DNA from: an uncultured Eggerthellaceae bacterium
GTDB taxonomy: Bacteria > Actinomycetota > Coriobacteriia > Coriobacteriales > Eggerthellaceae
DNA length: 5,691 bases
Direction: 5' to 3'
NCBI GenBank assembly: GCA_934631995.1
Contig: CAKTYF010000124.1
Span: 1 to 5,691 of the forward strand
Below, piece after piece: positions 1 through 4,713 of this stretch. Every line of letters begins with the position of its first letter. The first letter of the stretch is position 1. A program made the position numbers and the translations under genes. The notes beneath the pieces were generated by a model. That model saw only the letters and a list, made by a program, of their open reading frames with translations, was not told where the DNA came from and ran no database searches.

Positions 1-82
1 GCCCAGCCAGTAACTGCATCACATTCTGAATGATTCGATTGAAACAGTCAAAAATGCGATAAGAAGAGTGTAGGAGATGGTT

Positions 83-1546
83 ATGGGAAGGAGAATTCCT
101 GCATCGCGGAAGATCGTAAATGCTCTTCTGTCGATGGTACTGGTGCTGGGTCTCATGCCGGCACCTGCATTTGCCGGGGGGGGGGTCCTCAACGCTGAAG
201 TAGATCAGGTTGTTTCGAGCGTGGATCCGGGAGCGGCTAATCTGGATAATGCAGCTTCAGGAGCGCTCTCTAATGCTGATGGCGCGATGGAAAGCGACTC
301 TGCGCCTGCTGCTGGCATTTCAATCGGGCCTTACGGACGCGAAGCCGGCGATATATCCGCCTCCATGGAACCGGATACAACCGCCGGAGTCTTCGATATC
401 GATGCGGCTCCCGCGAGCGACGGCGCTTCCGCGCTTTCGGAGGGCGGCGCAAGCCTTACCCCTGGCTGGACGCAATCGGGCACCTGCGAGTGGAAGATCG
501 ATGATGTCGGCCTTCTCACCGTGCGGCCCCTGGGGGACGGCGCCTCCGGCGAGCTGGCGGACTGGGGAAGCGGCTACAACAACGCACCCTGGTATCCCCA
601 GAGAGAGACCATCAAGTCCGCCGTAATCGAGCCCGGCGTGTCCGCCAGTACATGCTATCGCATGTTCTGCGACTGCAAGTCGCTTTCCTCCCTGGACCTG
701 TCGGGCCTGGACACCTCCAAGGTGACGTACATGGGGTCCATGTTCTCCGGCTGCTCGAAGCTTCCCTCCCTGGACCTGTCGGGCCTCGACACCTCCGCCG
801 TGACGGGCATGGACTCCATGTTCTGGGGCTGCTCGTCGCTTACCTCCCTGGACCTGTCGGGCCTCGACACCTCCAAGGTGACGTACATGAGACAGATGTT
901 CTACGGCTGCTCGTCGCTTCCCTCCCTGGACCTGTCGTCCTTCGACACCTCCAAGGTGACGGACATGGAGTCCATGTTCTACGGCTGCTCGTCGCTCACG
1001 ACCCTGGACCTGTCGGGTTTCGACACCTCCGCCGTGACGGGCATTATCTGCATGTTCTCCGGCTGCTCGTCGCTTCCCTCCCTGGACCTGTCGTCCTTCG
1101 ACACCTCCAAGGTGACGCGCATGGTAGGCATGTTCTCCGGCTGCTCGTCGCTGAAGACGATATTTGTTTCAAGATTGTTTACCACGGCTGAGGTCGGATC
1201 GTCGAATCGCATGTTTGATGGGTGTAGCCTTCTTGTGGGGGGTGCGGGCACGGTGTATGATTCCTCGTTCGTCAATTCCGCTCGCGCACGTATCGATGGT
1301 GGCTCCGATGACCCTGGATATTTTACTGGCAAGCATGAGAAACTGGACGGCGATGTCAACGGCAACGGAATTCTCAACGTCGTTGATGCTCAGATAGTCT
1401 ACGATATCGCCACGACGGACTCCTATAAGGATCGCCAGGATTACGCCGATATGCGCGCCCGCGCGGATGTCACGTGGGACGACGAGGTCGATGCCTCCGA
1501 CGCGTTTGCCATCCAGTACGCAGCTCTCCGGGGCTGGCAAGATTAA
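83..1546 (+). CDS. Secreted BspA-like DUF285 leucine-rich-repeat surface protein with C-terminal dockerin-like domain
   Basis: A 487-residue exported protein, probably an adhesin or host/matrix-binding surface protein. The start at 83 is preferred over the in-frame ATG at 77 because AGGAG (72-76) touches the ATG at 77 but sits 6 nt before the one at 83. Residues 1-31 form a signal peptide: basic GRR/RK, a hydrophobic core around LLSMVLVLGL, and a likely AFA cleavage site. Residues about 35-130 are an Ala/Ser/Gly/Asp-rich linker. Residues about 132-193 match the usual entry module of DUF285 proteins (GTCEWKIDD, then GLLTV). Residues 194-376 hold seven repeats of the MFxGCSSLxSLDLSxxDTSxVTxM type, and 377-415 the capping unit ending DDPGYFT. 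Residues about 422-485 resemble a dockerin with two calcium-loop halves (D424/N426/N428/D435 and D462/T464/D466/D473). There is no LPXTG motif or C-terminal membrane anchor, so attachment is unknown. A G10 tract at codons 32-35 makes expression potentially phase-variable. The ligand is unknown. Confidence 0.9.
   Translation: MGRRIPASRKIVNALLSMVLVLGLMPAPAFAGGGVLNAEVDQVVSSVDPGAANLDNAASGALSNADGAMESDSAPAAGISIGPYGREAGDISASMEPDTTAGVFDIDAAPASDGASALSEGGASLTPGWTQSGTCEWKIDDVGLLTVRPLGDGASGELADWGSGYNNAPWYPQRETIKSAVIEPGVSASTCYRMFCDCKSLSSLDLSGLDTSKVTYMGSMFSGCSKLPSLDLSGLDTSAVTGMDSMFWGCSSLTSLDLSGLDTSKVTYMRQMFYGCSSLPSLDLSSFDTSKVTDMESMFYGCSSLTTLDLSGFDTSAVTGIICMFSGCSSLPSLDLSSFDTSKVTRMVGMFSGCSSLKTIFVSRLFTTAEVGSSNRMFDGCSLLVGGAGTVYDSSFVNSARARIDGGSDDPGYFTGKHEKLDGDVNGNGILNVVDAQIVYDIATTDSYKDRQDYADMRARADVTWDDEVDASDAFAIQYAALRGWQD
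176..185 (+). repeat. Homopolymeric G10 tract, candidate phase-variation switch
   Basis: Ten consecutive G encode Gly32-Gly34 and the first base of Val35, just after the predicted signal-peptide cleavage site of the DUF285 protein. Reading the other two frames from the tract gives TGA at 196-198 after a one-base gain and TAG at 201-203 after a one-base loss. Either slip would therefore end translation within about seven codons and abolish the mature protein. Poly-G tracts near the start of surface-protein genes are an established slipped-strand mispairing device in other bacteria. Actual length variation here is inferred, and a sequencing or assembly error in the run cannot be excluded. Confidence 0.7.
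662..1210 (+). repeat. Tandem 78-bp coding repeats (DUF285 / BspA-type LRR)
   Basis: Six in-phase 78-bp units start at 662, 740, 818, 896, 974 and 1052, each encoding 26 residues. A divergent 81-bp seventh unit begins at 1130 and a capping unit follows from 1211. The core LDLSxxDTS and the MFxGCSSL start are nearly invariant. Variation is concentrated at residue 3 of the unit (C, S, W, Y) and at the last four residues (YMGS, GMDS, YMRQ, DMES, GIIC, RMVG). Units 4 and 6 differ by one base over their first roughly 66 bases, pointing to recent duplication or gene conversion. The GC-rich, uniform codon choice of the array contrasts with the AT-richer unit 7. Because the unit length is a multiple of three with few stops, other frames are also open here. 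Confidence 0.92.
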
Positions 1547-1548
1547 GA

Positions 1549-1663
1549 AGCACGACCGATTTGATGGCAGATTCAGCGCTACAAAGCGATTGGCAACAGC
1601 ATGGCCGTCCCTGTCATGTGCTGAATCGGCCAGAGGATCAAGACAGTCGACGAACTTCGATGA
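1549..1663 (+). pseudogene. Decayed C-terminal remnant of a C5 cytosine-DNA methyltransferase (motif X)
   Basis: From 1577 the reading frame gives RYKAIGNSMAVPVMC, a stop, then IGQRIKTVDELR and a natural-looking stop at 1661-1663. RYKA(I/L)GNSMAVPVMxWIGxRI is the conserved motif X and C-terminal tail of Dcm-type C5 cytosine methyltransferases, many of them on phages. The TGA at 1622-1624 falls exactly where the family has Trp, consistent with a TGG to TGA change. Just upstream, another frame (from 1549) reads TTDLMADSA, which joins to RYKAIGNS if two bases (one GC of a GCGC run) have been lost near 1577-1580. Catalytic motifs (PCQ, ENV) are absent, so only about the last 40 residues survive. 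It begins immediately after the stop of the DUF285 gene. It is non-functional; family assignment is from recognised motifs, not a search. Confidence 0.7.
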
Positions 1664-1699
1664 ATTATCCAGGGAAGAAAGATTCTCATTAAATTTTCC

Positions 1700-1729
1700 T
1701 TGTGCAGTTAGGTGTTGCTGTGGTATAGT
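1700..1729 (+). promoter_or_regulatory. Promoter for rpmB (extended -10)
   Basis: A -10 box TATAGT (1724-1729) is preceded by TGG, giving an extended -10 (TGn). A weak -35 TTGTGC (1700-1705) lies 18 nt upstream. The predicted start near 1736 leaves a leader of about 48 nt before the rpmB ATG. It lies in the AT-rich stretch after the methyltransferase remnant. Confidence 0.6.
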
Positions 1730-1783
1730 ACCAAGGCTGTTTTATTTAGATTTTGTTTGTAATAGAACTTGGAGTTGATAGAA

Positions 1784-1972
1784 ATGTCGAAGGTTTGCGA
1801 AGTTTGCGGTAAGGCTCCTGTTGCTGGTCGCAGCATCAGCCACTCTCATCGCGTTACCAACCGCATGTTCCGCCCCAATGTGCAGAAGGTTACCATCAAT
1901 GATAACGGTCGCGTTCGCAAGGCCAACATCTGCACTAAGTGCCTGAAGGCTGGGAAAGTCGTTCGCGCTTAA
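1784..1972 (+). CDS. rpmB: 50S ribosomal protein L28
   Basis: A 62-residue basic protein of the large ribosomal subunit, the normal length for bacterial L28. The opening MSKVCEVCGK, the central SHSHRVTNRMFRPNVQ and the ending CTKCLKAGKV are characteristic. Two CxxC pairs (C5/C8 and C50/C53) form the zinc-binding ribbon, so this is the Cys-containing form rather than the zinc-independent paralogue made under zinc starvation. The ATG at 1784 is chosen because GGAG (1771-1774) lies 9 nt upstream; an in-frame TTG at 1769 would overlap that site. It is a single-gene transcription unit, with its own promoter and a terminator 26 nt after the stop. Confidence 0.98.
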   Translation: MSKVCEVCGKAPVAGRSISHSHRVTNRMFRPNVQKVTINDNGRVRKANICTKCLKAGKVVRA

Positions 1973-1998
1973 TTGCGAAACTGCGAATTAACGCATGT

Positions 1999-2023
1999 AA
2001 AAGCCCGCTTCGGCGGGTTTTTT
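1999..2023 (+). terminator. Intrinsic terminator of rpmB
   Basis: CCCGC (2004-2008) pairs with GCGGG (2013-2017) around a stable TTCG tetraloop. A run of six T (2018-2023) follows, and upstream A residues extend the stem. It separates rpmB from the aldolase gene. Confidence 0.93.
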
Positions 2024-2083
2024 GCGTATGGGAAGATTTTGGCAGTGGCATAACGATAGTCGCGACAAACGATAGGAGTGATC

Positions 2084-2899
2084 ATGCAAGACGCAATGCT
2101 TGAAGCACCGTTTTTGGTGGAAATGGTGCGCACCGCAACGAATATGTACGCCCATGGTTGGGATGAACGCAACGGTGGCAATATTTCGTTGCTTCTTGAT
2201 CAGGACGAAGTTGCGTCTTATGTTGATACGAACAACGTGCTGCGTGAGCTTCCCATCGGTTTTTGCGAGCCTTCGCTTGCGGGCAAGTATTTCCTGGTCA
2301 CGGGAACGGGCAAGTATTTCAAGAATGTGCAATACGATCCTGCATGCAATTTGGGACTTATTCGCATTGGCCGGAAGGGGAATACGGCTGAGCTTCTGTG
2401 GGGCTTTTCCGATGGGGGAACGTTTACTTCGGAGCTTCCGGCTCATCTGATGAGCCATGCAGCGCGGCTTTCCGTGTGCAAGGGCAATCGCGTGGTCATG
2501 CATTGCCATCCTGCGAATATTCTTGCCATGACATACGTTCATGAACTGGACGAACGCTCTTTTACGCACACGCTGTGGCAGATGTGCACGGAATGCGTTA
2601 TGGTGTTTCCCGATGGCGTGAGTGTGCTGCCGTGGATGCTGTGCGGCACGAACGAAATTGGCCGCGCAACGGCGGACACCATGAAGGAAACGCGCTTGAC
2701 GGTGTGGGCGCAGCATGGCATCTATGGTGTGGGCGCTTCGCTTGATGAAGCATTTGGCCTGATAGAGACTGTGGAAAAAGCAGCAGAAATCTATATGAAG
2801 ATCGCGCATCTTCCACGCTTGAACACGATTACCGATGACCAAATGCGCCAGCTTGCTGATCATTTGGGTCTTACCCTGCATCCGGGATACTTGGATTAA
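2084..2899 (+). CDS. rhaD: Rhamnulose-1-phosphate aldolase (class II aldolase)
   Basis: A 271-residue zinc-dependent cytosolic aldolase, close to the 274 residues of E. coli RhaD, which splits L-rhamnulose 1-phosphate into dihydroxyacetone phosphate and L-lactaldehyde. Similarity runs along the whole length: GWDERNGGN (25-33), FLVTGTGKYFKNVQ (70-83), TSELPAH (115-121), VMHCH (138-142), TECVMVFPDGV (169-179), LPWM, GTNEIG and the C-terminal LDEAFGLIETVEKAAE. The catalytic Glu is E117, the zinc ligands are H140, H142 and H211 (QHG), and the further active-site acid is E170. The ATG at 2084 is chosen over the in-frame GTG at 2078 because AGGAG (2074-2078) overlaps that GTG and sits 5 nt before the ATG. 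No rhamnose isomerase, kinase or transporter gene is in view, so the physiological substrate may be rhamnulose 1-phosphate or another deoxy-ketose phosphate. It ends before a strong terminator. Confidence 0.93.
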   Translation: MQDAMLEAPFLVEMVRTATNMYAHGWDERNGGNISLLLDQDEVASYVDTNNVLRELPIGFCEPSLAGKYFLVTGTGKYFKNVQYDPACNLGLIRIGRKGNTAELLWGFSDGGTFTSELPAHLMSHAARLSVCKGNRVVMHCHPANILAMTYVHELDERSFTHTLWQMCTECVMVFPDGVSVLPWMLCGTNEIGRATADTMKETRLTVWAQHGIYGVGASLDEAFGLIETVEKAAEIYMKIAHLPRLNTITDDQMRQLADHLGLTLHPGYLD

Positions 2900-2932
2900 G
2901 TACCTGCTGCTTTCAGCCAACTTCGCTGCTCT

Positions 2933-2965
2933 TTTGTTGACAAAAGGTGGGGTAATTTGACAACA
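2933..2965. repeat. 33-bp intergenic direct repeat, copy 1
   Basis: Identical at all 33 positions to 3054-3086. It starts TTTGTTGACAAAAGG and ends GTAATTTGACAACA. The two ends form an imperfect dyad (TGTTGACAAA against TTTGACAACA, one mismatch) around a G-rich centre GGTGGGG. TTGACA also occurs twice in direct orientation, with starts 20 bp apart. It lies between the rhaD stop and the terminator. Function unknown; it could be a protein-binding site or a dispersed repeat. Confidence 0.9.
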
Positions 2966-3001
2966 TTTCATCTCGAATGAATTGCTGGAAGATTCTTGCA
3001 G

Positions 3002-3033
3002 GCCCCATCGATGCTGCATCGGTGGGGCTTTTT
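3002..3033 (+). terminator. Intrinsic terminator downstream of rhaD
   Basis: A 12-bp stem forms between 3002-3013 (GCCCCATCGATG) and 3017-3028 (CATCGGTGGGGC), with one T-G wobble, a CTG loop and five T at 3029-3033. It lies about 100 nt after the rhaD stop and between the two 33-bp repeats, so copy 1 would be within the rhaD transcript and copy 2 outside it. Confidence 0.92.
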
Positions 3034-3053
3034 GTGCCACGTTGCTGCCTGCG

Positions 3054-3086
3054 TTTGTTGACAAAAGGTGGGGTAATTTGACAACA
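3054..3086. repeat. 33-bp intergenic direct repeat, copy 2
   Basis: Exact second copy of 2933-2965, in the same orientation and separated from it by 88 bp. The flanks do not align at the same 121-bp offset, so this is not simply a tandem duplication of a larger block. It lies about 70 bp upstream of the -10 box of the methyltransferase operon, where it could act as an upstream regulatory site. Confidence 0.9.
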
Positions 3087-3106
3087 AATGAACTTCACCG
3101 CTGGCA

Positions 3107-3206
3107 TCGTAACGCATACGTTTCTTCTTCTTGTGTTACGAATAAAGTTTGTGTAGTATAATTCTTTAGTTTCACACGAATAGAACGAATGTAATATTCG
3201 AAAGGG
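3107..3206 (+). promoter_or_regulatory. Promoter/leader of the methyltransferase-permease operon with clustered operator-like repeats
   Basis: A perfect -10 box TATAAT lies at 3157-3162; the best -35 at 17-nt spacing is the weak TGTTAC (3134-3139), so an activator may be needed. TCGTAAC (3107-3113) and GTTACGA (3135-3141) form a perfect 7-bp inverted repeat across the -35 side. TTTGTGT (3148-3154) and ACACGAA (3174-3180) form an imperfect one around the -10. ACGAAT occurs at 3138, 3176 and 3185, and CGAAT/ATTCG (3186-3190/3196-3200) forms a further dyad in the leader. The ribosome binding site AAAGGG (3201-3206) is 6 nt before the ATG. The regulator is unknown; no classical NikR site (GTATGA-N16-TCATAC) was seen. 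Confidence 0.55.
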
Positions 3207-3212
3207 TACGAT

Positions 3213-4703
3213 ATGACGGGAATTGCAACGGTAAGAGATCGTGAGGTCCTTTCTTGGGAGACGGGCGCCGCCGATTACGATTTGTACGTAAATGGCGAAC
3301 TCACCGACGGTCGTGCGCAAAAGTGGGTATCCCTTATTGCGCAGCTTGCTGGTTGCGACCTGCAGGAACTTTCTCGAATGACTATTTTGGATATCGGCTG
3401 CGGCCCTGGATTCTTCCCGTGCGTGCTGGGAAAGCAGGGGGCCTGCGTGGTGGGCGTGGATAAATCCTCCCAAATGCTGTACCACGCGCGAGAGAACCTT
3501 CTTGCGGCGGGCGTTGACGCGCTGCTGTTCCACATGGATGCCCACGAGCTCGATTTCCCCGACAACACATTCGATCTTATTGTTACGCGCAACGTTACTT
3601 GGACGCTTACGGACCCTCAAGCTGCTTTTGCGGAGTGGCGTCGGGTGCTCAGGCCGGGTGGCAAGTTGCTGGTGTTCGATGCCAACTGGCATTTGGAGTT
3701 CTATGACGAAGCCCAGGCTCAGAAAGTGCGCGAAAACGAGCATCGCCATTATGCAAAAACGGGCGAATTCATGGCGGTGTGCACGAATGACAAGCCGTAT
3801 TACGACTCGCTGCCGCTTTCTTCTGTCAATCGTCCTGCCTGGGATGTTCGTGCTCTTATGGAGGCGGGCTTCGGCAATGTTGACGTTATGGAAGACGCCG
3901 GTGCATGCGTGTACCTTGATTGGGAATATGAACTGTATGAAGCATCGCCTCTGTTCGCGCTGGCGGCAACGAAATGCGCGCCGCCCGCTGCAGATGATGT
4001 GTGCGAAGCAACGCGCAACTACTGGAACACGCGCTCCAAGACGTTCGGCCTTGATGGGGATATCCATAAATGGGGCGATTTGATGCAGGAAGCCCTTGAG
4101 GCGCGCGGTGTGGGCAATCCGCTTATTTTGGATGCCGGCTGCGGCACAGGCGCCATGTCGCTTACGCTTGCTTCGCGCGGCTACTCGGTGCGCGGCGTTG
4201 ACTTCTCCCAAGGCATGCTTGAGAAAGCGCGCCAGAATGCGAATGCCATGGGCTTGGAGTTTCCCCTTATGGTTGGCACGGTAGATAACCTGCCGTTTGC
4301 GGCGCAGACGTTTGACGTGGTGGTCAGCCGCAACGTGCTCTCCAACATTGCCGTGGCCGAAGAAGCGCTGGCGTGCTGGTGTGATGTGCTGAAGCCGGGC
4401 GGATACCTTATGTATTTCGATTCCTCTTGGTGGGGATACTTGCACGATGAAACGCTGAACCAGCTTCGTCAGGACGCTTATAGCACCGATAACGTTATTT
4501 CCAGCGTGTTGGAAAATCTTGCTAAAGACATGGATATTTCAAAAGAGCAGCGTCCTGCGTGGGATGTGTCTGTTTTGACGCGCCTTGGCATGGAGGTTGA
4601 GTTTGCGGAAGATGTTTCTTCTTTGGTTTGGACTAATGAAATGCGCCAGATGTATGAGTTTGCGCCCCAGTTCATGGTGATTGCGCGCAAGCCCTGCCGC
4701 TAG
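3213..4703 (+). CDS. Tandem two-domain class I SAM-dependent methyltransferase
   Basis: A 496-residue soluble protein with two complete Rossmann-type methyltransferase domains in tandem. Domain 1 (about 1-254) has motif I ILDIGCGPG (58-66), the acidic ribose-binding D83 in GVD, RNVTW (126-130) and LRPGG (146-150). Domain 2 (about 262-496) has ILDAGCGTG (305-313), D330 in GVD, RNVLSN (373-378) and LKPGG (393-397). The halves are homologous outside the SAM fold too: both have FDxxW followed by a YxDE or LHDE segment, both have RPAWDV (207-212, 447-452), and both end with a Y-E, FxxxA-K pattern. This indicates an ancient internal duplication; single-domain relatives are about half this length. 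Both SAM-binding loops look intact. The acceptor substrate cannot be read from sequence. The gene is followed after 10 nt by a NikB-type permease, so the product probably serves the same pathway. No signal peptide or membrane segment. Confidence 0.9.
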   Translation: MTGIATVRDREVLSWETGAADYDLYVNGELTDGRAQKWVSLIAQLAGCDLQELSRMTILDIGCGPGFFPCVLGKQGACVVGVDKSSQMLYHARENLLAAGVDALLFHMDAHELDFPDNTFDLIVTRNVTWTLTDPQAAFAEWRRVLRPGGKLLVFDANWHLEFYDEAQAQKVRENEHRHYAKTGEFMAVCTNDKPYYDSLPLSSVNRPAWDVRALMEAGFGNVDVMEDAGACVYLDWEYELYEASPLFALAATKCAPPAADDVCEATRNYWNTRSKTFGLDGDIHKWGDLMQEALEARGVGNPLILDAGCGTGAMSLTLASRGYSVRGVDFSQGMLEKARQNANAMGLEFPLMVGTVDNLPFAAQTFDVVVSRNVLSNIAVAEEALACWCDVLKPGGYLMYFDSSWWGYLHDETLNQLRQDAYSTDNVISSVLENLAKDMDISKEQRPAWDVSVLTRLGMEVEFAEDVSSLVWTNEMRQMYEFAPQFMVIARKPCR

Positions 4704-4713
4704 GTTTTCCTGT

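Noticed and set aside
39..67. Possible promoter for the surface-protein gene (TTGAAA at 39-44)
   Set aside because: No acceptable -10 at 16-18 nt downstream; only weak matches. Positions 1-76 otherwise show no recognisable gene.
652..1191. 179-codon plus-strand open frame, and minus-strand frames, across the DUF285 repeats
   Set aside because: A 78-bp repeat without stops keeps alternative frames open automatically; the products are periodic low-information sequence.
1565..1632. Imperfect 13-bp inverted repeat (TGGCAGATTCAGC against GCTGAATCGGCCA) with a 42-nt loop
   Set aside because: Considered as IS ends or a terminator, but there is no T-run, no target duplication and no transposase; the segment is better explained as methyltransferase remnant, so the symmetry is probably chance.
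1467..1778. Small plus-strand open frames between the surface-protein gene and rpmB
   Set aside because: They overlap the dockerin coding end and then pass through the methyltransferase remnant in the wrong frame; no ribosome binding site or family match.
1988..3064. 358-codon minus-strand open frame opposite rhaD
   Set aside because: Antisense to a well-supported aldolase gene, crosses two terminators and a repeat, and shows no family features.
2933..3086. 33-bp repeats as a CRISPR array
   Set aside because: Only two copies with an 88-bp gap that contains a terminator, and no cas genes; spacing is unsuitable.
2913..4445. 510-codon open frame on the minus strand opposite the methyltransferase
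   Set aside because: It lies antisense to a gene with clear family motifs, runs through both 33-bp repeats and the promoter, and its product is Arg/His-rich with no recognisable domain. It is a codon-bias shadow.
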